Shown here: in pieces, positions 1-8,941 of the stretch
How the letters are laid out: each line of letters opens with the position of its first letter
Numbering within the stretch: the stretch's first letter is position 1
Assembly: GCF_009363895.1 (NCBI RefSeq)
Contig: NZ_CP045434.1
Span: 1,426,001-1,490,000 of the forward strand
Reading direction: 5' to 3'
Length of the DNA: 64,000 bases
Source: Sphingomonas ginsengisoli An et al. 2013
GTDB lineage: Bacteria; Pseudomonadota; Alphaproteobacteria; Sphingomonadales; Sphingomonadaceae
Notes under the pieces: generated by a model
The model's database searches: none
Told to the model about the DNA's origin: nothing
Seen by the model: only the letters and a program-made list of their open reading frames with translations
Program-made: the position numbers and the translations under genes

Positions 1-3000
1 CCCCAGGCCGGCCCACCCGCCGGCACCGTCACCACCGGCGCCGGCGACAGCGCACCGCAGGGCAAGAGCGGCGACGCCACCAGCGGCACCAGCCAGAGCG
101 CCACCCCCGGCCGGCCGAGCACCACCGACACCGGCGGCGACATCATCGTCACCGCCCAGCGCCGCTCCGAAGCGCTCCAGCAAGTGCCGATCTCGGTCTC
201 GGCCTTCACCGGCCAGGCGCTCGAGCGGCAGCAAATCAGCAATGCCAGCGACCTTCAGCTGTCGCTGCCCAACGTCACCTTCACCAAGACCAACTTCACT
301 TCGTCGAGCTTCACCATCCGCGGCATCGGCGACCTCTGCACCGGCTTCAGCTGCGACGCGGCGACCGGCATCCACGTCAACGACATGCCGCTCGTTTCCA
401 CCCGCCTGTTCGAGACCGAATATTTCGACCTCGAGCGGGTCGAGGTGCTGCGCGGTCCGCAGGGCACGCTGTTCGGCCGCAACGCGACCTCGGGCGTGGT
501 CAACTTCATCACCGCGCGGCCCAACCTCAGCCGCGCGGCGGCCTCGGCCAGCGTCGAGGTCGGCAATTACCAGTCGGTCAAACTGAACGCGATGGTCAAC
601 CTGCCGCTGACCGACACGCTCGGCGTGCGCGTGGCGGGCTATCTGCTCGGCCGCGACGGCTACACGAAGAACCTGTTCGACAATTCGCGGATCGACGGGC
701 GCGACCTGTGGGCGCTGCGCGGTTCGATCCGCTGGAAGCCGTCGGCGGGCACCACGCTCGACGTCATCGGCTATGCCTTTAACGAGGACGACGACCGCTC
801 GCGCATCCAGAAGCAGCTCTGCCACCGCGACCCGACCGGCGTCCTGGGCTGCCTCCCCGACCGCCTCGCCAACGAAGTGGTCAACGGCAATTCGACCCTC
901 TCGGCGACGCTCTCATCACGGCAGTTCATCAACGCTGCGGCCGGCTTCAACCCGCTGATCGCGAGCTTCGGGCTCGGCCTCACCAACTTGAACAGCGGGG
1001 TCGATCCCTTCTTCGGCGGGATCACCAACCCGTCCGACCTGCGCACCGTCAACGCCGACTTCAACCCGACCTACCGCGCGAAGGAATATTTCGTGATGGG
1101 CCGGCTCGAGCAGAATCTCGGCGACCAGTTCAGCGCCACGCTGACCGGCGGCTGGGCCAAGAACAGCGTCGACAGCCGCACCGACTACAACCTCCTCGCC
1201 GGCAACAGCCTCGCCGGCAATTCGGGCCTGGTAAACCTCTACGGCCTGAGCCTCGCCCCCGGCGCCGCCTTCCCGGGTGGGGTCAACCCGTTCACCAACG
1301 CGGTGCGGGCGCTGATCCCCAACGGTCCGCTCGGCAACATCTGCACCTCGGAAACCAACCTCAACTACACCGGCATCTACGGCGGCTTCACCAACCGCTG
1401 CACGCCCGGCAGCACAGACTACGACCGGTCGCAAAGCTACTACCGGCAATATTCGCTCGAGGGGCACATCGATTCCAACTTCAAGGGGCCGTTCAATTTC
1501 CTCTTGGGCGGCATCTATCTCGACGGCCGCTTCACCAACTCCAACTATTATGTCGCCAGCGCCGGCCTCGATTATGCCTCGGGCGTGCTCGGCGCGATCC
1601 AGGCGCTCGGCCAGCGCGCGGCGGGGGCGACCTTCCCCAACAGCTTCCTCGCCCCGCCCTTCTTCAACTCGGAGGTCAGCGACTTCCGCCTGAAGAGCTA
1701 CGGCCTGTTCGGCGAGGCCTATTTCCAGGCCAGCGACAAATTGAAGTTCACGCTCGGCGCCCGCTACAGCCACGACGACAAATTGCAGGTGGCGCGCGCG
1801 CCGATCTTGAGCTTCCTCGTCCCCTTCGGCCTGACCGACGCCAACCAGTCGCCGTTCCTCGGCCTCTACGACGCCGACGCCTCGACCGCCGGCAACCAGG
1901 CCAATGCGGTCGGCCGGGTCAAGTTCGGGCGGCTCACCGGCCGGCTCGTCGCCGACTATCAGATGACGCCCAACAACCTGCTCTACGCGTCCTATTCGCG
2001 CGGCTATAAGTCGGGCGGCCTCAACCCGCCAATCGACCCCTCGTTCAACGTCTCGCCGACCTTCAAGCCCGAATCGATCGACGCGTTCGAGCTTGGCAGC
2101 AAGAACACCTTCGCCGGCGGCGCGGTGCGGCTCAACCTCTCGGCCTTCTACTACAACTACAAGGGCCTCCAGCTCAGCCGCATCGTCGCCCGCACCTCGG
2201 TCAACGACAACACCGACGCCGGTATCTACGGCGCCGAGGCGGAGGCGGTGTTCAAGCCGACGCCCGACTTGCTCCTCAACCTCACCGGCTCCTACCTCCA
2301 CACCAAGATCAAGGGGTTGAGCCTGGTCGACCCGCGCGACCCGTCGGGCGGACGCAGCGACGCGGTGATCATCAAGGACCTCCAGGGCGGCGCCAATTGC
2401 GTCGTCTCGCCGGCTGTCGCGGGCGTGCCCGCGGCGGCGGTCAACGGCTTCGTCGGGGCGGTCAACGGCGCGCTCGGCCTCAATCCGCCGACCCCGATCC
2501 CCAGCACCAACACCACCGGCGCCTTCTCGCTCTGCTCGGCGCTGCAGGGCGCCGCGGCCAACCCGTCGGCGGCGCTGCGCACGGCCTTCGGCGTTCCTGC
2601 CGGCCCGCTCCCCTTCCTCGTCAACGAAGGCATCGCGCAGAATCTCAGCGGCAACCAGCTGCCCCAGTCGCCGCACTGGAAGGTCGGCGGCGGCGCGCAA
2701 TATACGCTGCGGCTCGGCAACGGGATGACGCTCGTCCCCCGTGCCGACGTCAACTATACGGGCAGCTTCTACGCGCGCAGCTTCAACCAGCCGATCGACA
2801 AGGTAAAGGGCTTCACCGTGGTCAACGCGCAGGTCCAGCTGAACGGCGCCGCCGACAAGTGGTTCGTCCGCGCCTTCGTCCAGAACCTCACCAACAACGA
2901 CGCGATCACCGGCCAGTTCGTCGCCGACGCGTCGTCGGGCCTGTTCACCAACGTCTTCACCCTCGAGCCGCGGCGCTTCGGCGCGGCGATCGGCGTGAAG

Positions 3001-3006
3001 TTCTGA
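1..3006 (+). CDS. TonB-dependent receptor, 5' end missing
   Basis: Outer-membrane active transporter driven by TonB. The reading frame is open from base 1. It begins in a Gly/Ser/Thr-rich linker and then shows a TonB-box/plug start (GGDIIVTAQRRSEALQQVP) at about 133-192, so the true start lies upstream and the GTG at 184 is internal. The plug contains RGIGD and the VLRGPQGTLFGRNATSG signature, followed by a long beta-barrel ending in a terminal aromatic strand (GAAIGVKF). Cys-containing extracellular-type loops (about bp 810-870 and 1330-1420) are large. The IIVTAQRR-type plug is common in sphingomonad receptors for plant-derived or aromatic substrates. The substrate cannot be read from sequence. 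Confidence 0.93.
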   Translation, partial: PQAGPPAGTVTTGAGDSAPQGKSGDATSGTSQSATPGRPSTTDTGGDIIVTAQRRSEALQQVPISVSAFTGQALERQQISNASDLQLSLPNVTFTKTNFTSSSFTIRGIGDLCTGFSCDAATGIHVNDMPLVSTRLFETEYFDLERVEVLRGPQGTLFGRNATSGVVNFITARPNLSRAAASASVEVGNYQSVKLNAMVNLPLTDTLGVRVAGYLLGRDGYTKNLFDNSRIDGRDLWALRGSIRWKPSAGTTLDVIGYAFNEDDDRSRIQKQLCHRDPTGVLGCLPDRLANEVVNGNSTLSATLSSRQFINAAAGFNPLIASFGLGLTNLNSGVDPFFGGITNPSDLRTVNADFNPTYRAKEYFVMGRLEQNLGDQFSATLTGGWAKNSVDSRTDYNLLAGNSLAGNSGLVNLYGLSLAPGAAFPGGVNPFTNAVRALIPNGPLGNICTSETNLNYTGIYGGFTNRCTPGSTDYDRSQSYYRQYSLEGHIDSNFKGPFNFLLGGIYLDGRFTNSNYYVASAGLDYASGVLGAIQALGQRAAGATFPNSFLAPPFFNSEVSDFRLKSYGLFGEAYFQASDKLKFTLGARYSHDDKLQVARAPILSFLVPFGLTDANQSPFLGLYDADASTAGNQANAVGRVKFGRLTGRLVADYQMTPNNLLYASYSRGYKSGGLNPPIDPSFNVSPTFKPESIDAFELGSKNTFAGGAVRLNLSAFYYNYKGLQLSRIVARTSVNDNTDAGIYGAEAEAVFKPTPDLLLNLTGSYLHTKIKGLSLVDPRDPSGGRSDAVIIKDLQGGANCVVSPAVAGVPAAAVNGFVGAVNGALGLNPPTPIPSTNTTGAFSLCSALQGAAANPSAALRTAFGVPAGPLPFLVNEGIAQNLSGNQLPQSPHWKVGGGAQYTLRLGNGMTLVPRADVNYTGSFYARSFNQPIDKVKGFTVVNAQVQLNGAADKWFVRAFVQNLTNNDAITGQFVADASSGLFTNVFTLEPRRFGAAIGVKF

Positions 3007-3021
3007 CAAGAGCCTGAGGCA

Positions 3022-3050
3022 GGCCGCGCCGGACCCGATCCGGCGCGGCC
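3022..3050. terminator. 12-bp perfect inverted repeat between convergent genes
   Basis: GGCCGCGCCGGA at 3022-3033 pairs perfectly with 3039-3050 across a 5-base loop. It lies between the stop of the receptor (3006) and the stop of the convergent DUF2141 gene (3057), so it could end transcripts from both sides. There is no T-run on either strand, so it is not a textbook intrinsic terminator. Confidence 0.6.
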
Positions 3051-3056
3051 GCTCCC

Positions 3057-3491
3057 TCAAAGCACGTAGCGCATCCGGATCGTCTCGGTGACGGTCCCCG
3101 CCGGCAGCACGAAGCGGATCTCGTCCCACCGCGGCGGCCGCGGCCGCATCGCCGGATTGGTCGAGAAACCGAACCCCTCGCGCGGAATACCGAAGGTCAT
3201 GTCGAGCTTGCCGTTGGCATTCTCGTCATGGATCACCAGCAACGCATAGGTCCCCGCCGGCACCCGCCCGAGCACCACCCGCGCCGCCTGCCCCGCCGGC
3301 ACCGTCCGCCCGACACTGCCGGGCACCTTCTGGCAATCGAGGAAGCGCTGCGCATCGCCGGTCAGGCAGACGTGCACCACCCCCTTGGCGTTGCGCAGCC
3401 CGTCGAGCTTGACCGTCAGCTCGCTCACCCCCGGCCCCGTCGCCGCACTGGAGACGAAGGCGGCGGCGGCGAGGAGGGCGAGGCGGATCAT
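3057..3491 (-). CDS. DUF2141 domain secreted protein
   Basis: 144 aa with an N-terminal signal peptide (MIRLALLAAAAFVSSAA). The body matches the DUF2141 family: a beta-rich domain with G-VHVCLTGDAQRFLDC near the start and the family hallmark HDENANGKLDMTFGIPREG at about residues 89-107, whose D-N-N-G-D pattern looks like a divalent-cation loop. Members are exported proteins of unknown function in proteobacteria. It is convergent with the receptor and divergent from the crt operon. Family assignment is firm; role unknown. Confidence 0.85.
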   Translation of the reverse strand: MIRLALLAAAAFVSSAATGPGVSELTVKLDGLRNAKGVVHVCLTGDAQRFLDCQKVPGSVGRTVPAGQAARVVLGRVPAGTYALLVIHDENANGKLDMTFGIPREGFGFSTNPAMRPRPPRWDEIRFVLPAGTVTETIRMRYVL

Positions 3492-3573
3492 GGCGCGGGT
3501 GCTATCAGCCCGAACCTAGCCGGTCCATTTACGGGGTTTCCCCTTATCCGCGCCCATGCCAAGGCACAGGGCG

Positions 3574-4716
3574 ATGGCCGCCGCCGACTTCGACCTGATC
3601 ATCCTGGGCGGCGGGCTGGCGGGTGGGCTGTGCGCGCTGGCGCTGGCGGCGCGGCGGCCCGAGCTCAGGGTCGCCATCGTCGAGCCGGGCGAGCGCATCG
3701 GCGGCAACCACCTGTGGTCCTTTTTCGCCAGCGATGTCGCGCCGGCCGACCGCTGGCTGGTCGACCCGCTGATCGGCCATCGCTGGCCGGGCTACGACGT
3801 CGCCTTCCCCGCGCACCGCCGCACGCTCGACCAGCCCTACCAGACGATTGCCAGCGAAGCGCTCGACGCCGCCGTCCGCGCCGCCCTCCCGCCCGAGGCG
3901 ATCATCCGCGACGCGGCGACCGCCATCACTCCCACCAGCGTCCGGCTCGAAGAAGGCGGCACGCTCCACGCCGGCGCCGTGCTCGACGCCCGCGGCGGGC
4001 AGGCCGAGGGCTTGAGCATCGGCTGGCAGAAATTCCTCGGCCAGTTGCTCGACATTCCCGCCGGCCACGGCCTCACCCAGCCGATCGTGATGGACGCCTC
4101 CGTCGACCAGACCGACGGCTATCGCTTCGTCTATTGCCTCCCCTTCAGCGCGACCCAGGTCTTCGTCGAGGACACCTATTACACCGACGGCCCCGAGCTC
4201 GATCGCGACACGCTCCACGAGCGCATCGCCGCTTACGCCGCCGCGCAGGGCTGGCGCGTGGCCGGAATCAGCCGCGAGGAAGTCGGCCAATTGCCTGTGC
4301 TCAAGGGCGGCGACTTCGATGCCTTCTGGCCCGCCGGCGACCCCGTCGCCCGCGCCGGCGCGCGCGGCGGCTTCTTCCATCCGCTCACCAGCTACTCGCT
4401 CCCCGACGCGGTCCGTTTCGCCAGCTGGCTCGCCACCCTCCCCGACTTCGGCGCGCTTGGCCCCGCCACCCGCGCCCGCGCGGCGGCGCACTGGCGACGC
4501 GGCGGCTTCGACCGCCTCCTCTCGCGGATGCTGTTCGACGCCGCCGATCCGCCGCGGCGCTACCGCGTGCTCGAGCGCTTCTACAGGCTTCCGGCCCCCT
4601 TGATCGCCCGCTTCTATGCGGGTGAGAGCAGCGCCATCGACCGCGCGCGCATCCTCTCGGGACGCCCGCCCGTTTCCGTTTTGCGCGCCGTGAAGGCGTT
4701 GAAGGAACCTCAGTGA
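3574..4716 (+). CDS. crtY: lycopene beta-cyclase
   Basis: Converts lycopene to beta-carotene by cyclising both ends; an FAD-binding enzyme of the CrtY/Lyc family. The N-terminal dinucleotide-binding motif is DLIILGGGLAGGLCALAL, followed by IGGNHLWSFF, and the later substrate-domain motif HPLTSYSLPDAV is present. I start at ATG 3574 (380 aa) because AAGG lies about 9 bases upstream. An in-frame ATG at 3556 has no ribosome-binding site. First gene of a crtY-crtI-crtB operon; its TGA overlaps the GTG of crtI. Length is normal for bacterial CrtY. Confidence 0.95.
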   Translation: MAAADFDLIILGGGLAGGLCALALAARRPELRVAIVEPGERIGGNHLWSFFASDVAPADRWLVDPLIGHRWPGYDVAFPAHRRTLDQPYQTIASEALDAAVRAALPPEAIIRDAATAITPTSVRLEEGGTLHAGAVLDARGGQAEGLSIGWQKFLGQLLDIPAGHGLTQPIVMDASVDQTDGYRFVYCLPFSATQVFVEDTYYTDGPELDRDTLHERIAAYAAAQGWRVAGISREEVGQLPVLKGGDFDAFWPAGDPVARAGARGGFFHPLTSYSLPDAVRFASWLATLPDFGALGPATRARAAAHWRRGGFDRLLSRMLFDAADPPRRYRVLERFYRLPAPLIARFYAGESSAIDRARILSGRPPVSVLRAVKALKEPQ

Positions 4717-6182
4717 AGAGTGCGATCGTCATCGGGGCGGGATTCGGCGGGCTCGCGCTCGCCATCCGCCTCCAGTCGGCGGGGGTCGCGACCACCGTGG
4801 TCGAGGCGCGCGACAAGCCCGGCGGCCGCGCCTACGTGTGGGAAAAGGACGGCCATGTGTTCGACGCCGGCCCCACCGTCATCACCGACCCCGACTGCCT
4901 CGAGCGGTTGTGGCGGCTCAGCGGCCATGAACTCGCCGAGGACGTCGAGCTGGTCCCGGTGAAGCCCTTCTACCGGCTCGCCTGGCCCGATGGCGTGGTG
5001 TTCGATTACACCAACGACGACGCCGAACTGAAGAGCGCGATGGACGCGCTCAACCCGGCCGACTGGACCGGCTACCAGCGCTTCCTCGCCTACAGCGCCG
5101 GGGTGTTCCGCGAGGGCTATCTCAAGCTCGGCACCAAGGCGTTTCAAAGCATCGGCGACATGCTCAAGGCCGCCCCGGCGCTGGCCAAATATCAGGCGTG
5201 GCGATCGGTCTATTCGATCGTCTCAAGCTATGTGCAGGACGAGCATCTCCGCCAGGCGCTGAGCTTCCACACCCTGCTGGTCGGCGGCAATCCGATGACC
5301 TGCTCGTCGATCTACGCGCTGATCCACAAGCTCGAGCGTGACGGCGGGGTATGGTTCGCCAAAGGCGGCACCAACCAGCTCATCGCCGGCATGGTCCGCC
5401 ATTTCGAGCGGCTCGGCGGCGTCCTCAGGCTCGATGATCCGGTCACCGCCATCACCACTGCCGGCAATCGCGTCACCGGCGTCCGCACCCGCTCGGGCTG
5501 GTCGGCCGAGGCCGACGCGGTCGCCTCGAACGGCGACGTGGTCCACAGCTACGGCCTGCTCGAAGGCTCGCCGCGCGGCCCACAGCAGGTTCGCGCGCTC
5601 AAGCGCAAGCGCTTCTCGCCCGGCCTGTTCGTGCTCCACTTCGGCCTCGAGGGGACCTTCCCCGATATCGCCCATCACACCATCCTGTTCGGCCCGCGCT
5701 ACAAGGAACTGCTCGGCGATATCTATTCGCGCGGGCGTCTCGCCACCGACCCCTCGCTCTACCTCCACCACCCCACCATCACCGATCCGAGCATGGCCCC
5801 GCCCGGCTGCTCGACCTTCTACGCGCTCGCTCCCGTTCCCAACCTCGGCAAGGCGCCGGTCGATTGGGCCAGCGAGGGCGACAAGTATCGTGAGGTCGTC
5901 CTCGACATCCTCGCCGAGCGCCTGATCCCCGACATCCGTCAGCGCATCCGCACCATCTTCCACTACACCCCCGACGACTTCGGCCGCGACCTCGCCGCCC
6001 ACTTGGGCTCGGCCTTCAGCCTTGAGCCCGTGCTGTGGCAGTCGGCCTGGTTCCGCACCCACAACCGCGACGACCAGCTGAAGAACCTCTACTTCGTCGG
6101 CGCCGGCACCCACCCGGGCGCGGGCATCCCCGGCGTGGTCGGCAGCGCCGAGGCCACCGCCGGGCTGATGCTCACCGCATGA
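4713..6182 (+). CDS. crtI: phytoene desaturase
   Basis: Desaturates phytoene to lycopene. 489 aa with the N-terminal FAD motif VIGAGFGGLALAIRLQSAG and GGRAYVWEKDGHVFDAGPT, plus the C-terminal signature VGAGTHPGAGIPGVVGSA that defines bacterial CrtI. The start codon is GTG at 4713, overlapping the crtY stop as GTGA, which implies translational coupling. It ends by overlapping the ATG of crtB. Context and both terminal motifs make this assignment secure. Confidence 0.96.
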   Translation: MKSAIVIGAGFGGLALAIRLQSAGVATTVVEARDKPGGRAYVWEKDGHVFDAGPTVITDPDCLERLWRLSGHELAEDVELVPVKPFYRLAWPDGVVFDYTNDDAELKSAMDALNPADWTGYQRFLAYSAGVFREGYLKLGTKAFQSIGDMLKAAPALAKYQAWRSVYSIVSSYVQDEHLRQALSFHTLLVGGNPMTCSSIYALIHKLERDGGVWFAKGGTNQLIAGMVRHFERLGGVLRLDDPVTAITTAGNRVTGVRTRSGWSAEADAVASNGDVVHSYGLLEGSPRGPQQVRALKRKRFSPGLFVLHFGLEGTFPDIAHHTILFGPRYKELLGDIYSRGRLATDPSLYLHHPTITDPSMAPPGCSTFYALAPVPNLGKAPVDWASEGDKYREVVLDILAERLIPDIRQRIRTIFHYTPDDFGRDLAAHLGSAFSLEPVLWQSAWFRTHNRDDQLKNLYFVGAGTHPGAGIPGVVGSAEATAGLMLTA

Positions 6183-7126
6183 GCGACGCCGACGATCGCG
6201 CCCGGCTGGTCGAGGCAGCGCTGGCCAGCATCTCGGTCGGCTCCAAGAGCTTCCGCTTCGCCAGCCAGTTGTTCGATCTTCCGACCCGCGAGCGGAGCTG
6301 GCTGCTCTACGCCTGGTGCCGCGCCTGCGACGACGTCACCGACGGCCAGACCCTCGGCCATGATGCGGTCGCGGTCGACGACGCCGCCGCGCGCATCGCC
6401 TTCCTGCGCGCGCGCACCGCCGAAGCGCTGGCGGGCGAGCCGACCGGCATCGTCGCCTTCGAGGCGCTGCGCACCGTCGCCGCCGAATGCCACATCCCCG
6501 CCGCCGTCACCGCCGACCACCTCGCCGGGTTCGAGCGCGACGCCGCCGGCTGGCGCCCCGCCACCACCGACGACCTTCTCTCTTATTGCTACCAGGTCGC
6601 CGGCGCGGTCGGCGTGATGATGGCCCACGTCATGGGGGTCGCTCCGGACGACAGTGACACGCTCGACCGCGCCGCCGACCTCGGCATCGCCTTCCAGCTC
6701 GCCAACATCGCGCGCGATATCGTCGAGGATGCGCGCGTCGGCCGCGTCTATCTCCCCACCGACTGGCTCCGCGCCGAGGGCCTCGAGGGCGCCGACCTCG
6801 CCGACCCGCGCCACCGGCCCGCGCTCGCGCGCATCGCCCGCCGCCTCAGCGAGCTCGCCGACGCCTATCGCCGCTCGGCGCGCGTCGGCGCCGCCCGCCT
6901 GCCCTTCCGCAGCCGCTGGGCAGTCCTCTCGGCAAGCGGCATCTACGGCGAGATCGCGACCCGTGCCGCCGCGCTCGGCCCCCGCGCCTGGGACGCGCGG
7001 ATCAGCACCGGCAAGGGCGAGAAAGCCGCGCTGGTGATGGAAGCCTTTTGGGAAGCGCTGTGGCCGGTCAGGCCGATCCCACGCGATGGTCTGTGGACTC
7101 GGCCGCGGACCCCCGCGGCGCCCTGA
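6179..7126 (+). CDS. crtB: phytoene synthase
   Basis: Condenses two geranylgeranyl diphosphates to phytoene, the committed carotenoid step. 315 aa from ATG 6179, which overlaps the crtI stop (ATGA). The two Asp-rich Mg-diphosphate sites are visible: CRACDDVTD (about residues 44-52) and QLANIARDIVEDARVGRVYLP (about 176-196). SKSFRFAS near the N-terminus is also typical. Its last 59 bases overlap the convergent crtZ tail on the opposite strand. Confidence 0.96.
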   Translation: MSDADDRARLVEAALASISVGSKSFRFASQLFDLPTRERSWLLYAWCRACDDVTDGQTLGHDAVAVDDAAARIAFLRARTAEALAGEPTGIVAFEALRTVAAECHIPAAVTADHLAGFERDAAGWRPATTDDLLSYCYQVAGAVGVMMAHVMGVAPDDSDTLDRAADLGIAFQLANIARDIVEDARVGRVYLPTDWLRAEGLEGADLADPRHRPALARIARRLSELADAYRRSARVGAARLPFRSRWAVLSASGIYGEIATRAAALGPRAWDARISTGKGEKAALVMEAFWEALWPVRPIPRDGLWTRPRTPAAP

Positions 7127-7616
7127 CCTCGGCCTTCGCGCTCGCACCGAGCGCGCGCTTCAATCGCTCGATCGGCGGCGCATAGACGAAGCCGAAGCTC
7201 ACCGCTCCTTCGCGCCCCTGCACCGCATGGTGCAGTTTGTGCGCCTGGACGATCCGCCGGAAATAGCGGCTGCGCGGCACGATCCGGTGGGCGATGCGCC
7301 CGTGGACGATGACGTCGTGGAAGCCGAAATAGATGAGGCCGTACCCCGCGATCCCCGCCCCGACCCACGCCGCCCACGGCCCCAATTGCTCGTGCACCCC
7401 GGCATAGATTAGCGCCACCGACGGCAGCGCGAACAGCATCCCGTAAAGATCGTTCGCCTCGAACCAGCCCGCCCGCTCGCGATGATGGCTCGCATGCAGC
7501 CGCCACCCCAGCCGCGAATGCATCACCCATCGATGCAGCCCGTAGGCGACCGCCTCCATGGCGATCACGGTGGCGGCGAATAGGGCAAGGCCGGCGGGCA
7601 GCGACATGGCCGTCAT
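7068..7616 (-). CDS. crtZ: beta-carotene hydroxylase
   Basis: Non-heme di-iron membrane hydroxylase adding 3- and 3'-OH to beta-carotene to give zeaxanthin. 182 aa with the four His clusters of the fatty-acid-hydroxylase fold: HRWVMH, HASHHRE, HDVIVHGR and HKLHH, between hydrophobic segments. A second ATG nine bases downstream (MSLPAG) is an alternative start. With crtYIB it completes the GGPP-to-zeaxanthin route. No crtG-like 2-hydroxylase for nostoxanthin is present in the window. Confidence 0.94.
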   Translation of the reverse strand: MTAMSLPAGLALFAATVIAMEAVAYGLHRWVMHSRLGWRLHASHHRERAGWFEANDLYGMLFALPSVALIYAGVHEQLGPWAAWVGAGIAGYGLIYFGFHDVIVHGRIAHRIVPRSRYFRRIVQAHKLHHAVQGREGAVSFGFVYAPPIERLKRALGASAKAEVRAPRGSAAESTDHRVGSA

Positions 7617-7639
7617 ATAGCGGCCGCGACCGTTAAATG

Positions 7640-7930
7640 TCAGTGCTGCTCCGCCAAGTAGCGCATCAGCTCGGCGAGCGTGCTTTCCATCTGGTCCTGC
7701 ATCTGGCTGACCAGCTCATTCTCGCGCATGCCTTCGTGGTCGAGGGGCTTGGAATAGCTATCGCTGAACGCCTTCAAGTCGTTGGCGTCGAACACCCCGC
7801 GCGCGACCAGCTTGGCGAGGATCACCAGCAGCCCGTTGGTGTTGGCGATGGTTCCGGCGACCAGCGCCTCGTCGACCATCGACAGGTCGGAAGTCGGGGT
7901 TTCGGCGTCGTCGCTTAACTCTTCGGCCAT
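7640..7930 (-). CDS. small acidic hypothetical protein, 96 aa
   Basis: I start at ATG 7930 (MAEELSDDAETPTSDL), because the upstream extension of the frame is low-complexity Arg-rich and overlaps the next gene. The protein has an acidic N-terminus, a hydrophobic helix around NGLLVILAKLVARGVFDANDLKAF, and a Glu/Gln-rich amphipathic C-terminal helix. No family recognised with certainty. It lies 32 bases downstream of the inosine glycosylase gene and may be co-transcribed with it. Confidence 0.7.
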   Translation of the reverse strand: MAEELSDDAETPTSDLSMVDEALVAGTIANTNGLLVILAKLVARGVFDANDLKAFSDSYSKPLDHEGMRENELVSQMQDQMESTLAELMRYLAEQH

Positions 7931-7962
7931 GTCCGAATGGGTGGAATGGGGCGGCGCGGCTG

Positions 7963-8469
7963 TCAACCGACGAGGTCGCGCAGCGCGGCCCAGCGCGCGG
8001 CCTTGGCGGCGAACGACAGCGTATGGGCCGGGCTCGACGAGGGCAGGTCGACGAGCGTCAGCCCCGCGCTCCCCGCCAGTGACCGCCGCCCGATCCGCGC
8101 GGCGGTCAGCCCATTGAACGCGACCGCGCGCACCGCCGGATGCGCCGCGACCAACTCGCCAAGCGGGGTCGCCGCCACCCCCCGCAGCGCCTGGTCGAGG
8201 CTGCCCCGCCGCCGCGCGCTCGCGACCACGTCCCACAGCCCGACCCCGCGCTCGAGCAACCGCGCCAGCCGCTCTTCGTAAGCCAACTCCGCCAGTGGCT
8301 CGCCAAGCGCCGCGCCGAGCAACCGCCAGAACTGGTTCTGCGGATGCGCATAATAGCGCCCGGCGGCGAGCGACGCCTCGCCCGGCAGGCTGCCGCAGAC
8401 CAGCAGCCGCGTGCCGGCATCGATCACCGGCGGAAAGGAGGACTTGGGTTCATCGCCGCGCATCGCCAT
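7963..8469 (-). CDS. DNA-deoxyinosine glycosylase (uracil-DNA glycosylase superfamily)
   Basis: Base-excision repair enzyme that removes hypoxanthine from deaminated adenine. 168 aa. Family-6 (HDG-type) UDG motifs are visible in order: LLVCGSLPGEASL, YYAHPQNQFWRLLG, GLWDVV, AFNG and LPSSSPAH. The YYAHPQNQFW block replaces the water-activating motif of classical UDGs and is the diagnostic feature. A start at the second Met (ATG 8463) is equally possible. Confidence 0.87.
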   Translation of the reverse strand: MAMRGDEPKSSFPPVIDAGTRLLVCGSLPGEASLAAGRYYAHPQNQFWRLLGAALGEPLAELAYEERLARLLERGVGLWDVVASARRRGSLDQALRGVAATPLGELVAAHPAVRAVAFNGLTAARIGRRSLAGSAGLTLVDLPSSSPAHTLSFAAKAARWAALRDLVG

Positions 8470-8628
8470 CTTGCTGCCATGCCGCGCCTCCTCCGCCTAG
8501 CCGCCGTCGTTGCCCTCGGCCTCCTCCTCCGCTCGAGCCGGCGCCGCGCCGATTGATCGTGCAGCGCGGCACTCGCGCCGCGTTCGGGCGTTGAACCGCC
8601 GAACCTCGCGAACATCCGGAGCATCATC

Positions 8629-8892
8629 ATGAACATCGACACCGCCATCGGCACCGGCACCGACCTCAAGGGCCAGCTCAAGCAGAACATCGGCGAGGCG
8701 ACCAACGATCCCGCGCTGCAGCAGGACGGCACCCTCGACCAGATTTCGGGCCAGGCGCGCAAGGGCTTCGGCGCGGTGCGCGATTTCGCCAAGCGCCAGC
8801 CGGTCGCCGCCGCCGTCGCCGGCGCGCTCGGCCTCGCCTTCATCAGCAAGCTCCTCGGCCACCCGCTCGCCCCCGGCCGCAACGGCCGCTAA
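8629..8892 (+). CDS. CsbD-like stress protein
   Basis: 87 aa. Residues about 11-55 resemble the CsbD domain (TDLKGQLKQNIGEATNDPALQQDGTL repeated by QISGQARKGFGAVRDF), usually found in small abundant general-stress proteins. It is followed by a short hydrophobic helix (PVAAAVAGALGLAFISKLLG), so this version is probably membrane-tethered. Biochemical role unknown. Stands alone between the glycosylase and the glycosyltransferase genes. Confidence 0.78.
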   Translation: MNIDTAIGTGTDLKGQLKQNIGEATNDPALQQDGTLDQISGQARKGFGAVRDFAKRQPVAAAVAGALGLAFISKLLGHPLAPGRNGR

Positions 8893-8941
8893 CGGCGCGT
8901 TCATTGGCAAACCTCCGGCCATCTCGTTAAGGGGTGGCCGG

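Noticed and set aside
916..3129. 737-aa open frame antisense to the first receptor
   Set aside because: Arg/Glu/Val-rich low-complexity product typical of the complement of GC-rich genes; the sense frame has clear TonB-receptor motifs.
8479..8556. 25-codon frame MPRLLRLAAVVALGLLL...
   Set aside because: Looks like a tiny hydrophobic peptide but has no ribosome-binding site and no neighbours that suggest a leader peptide.
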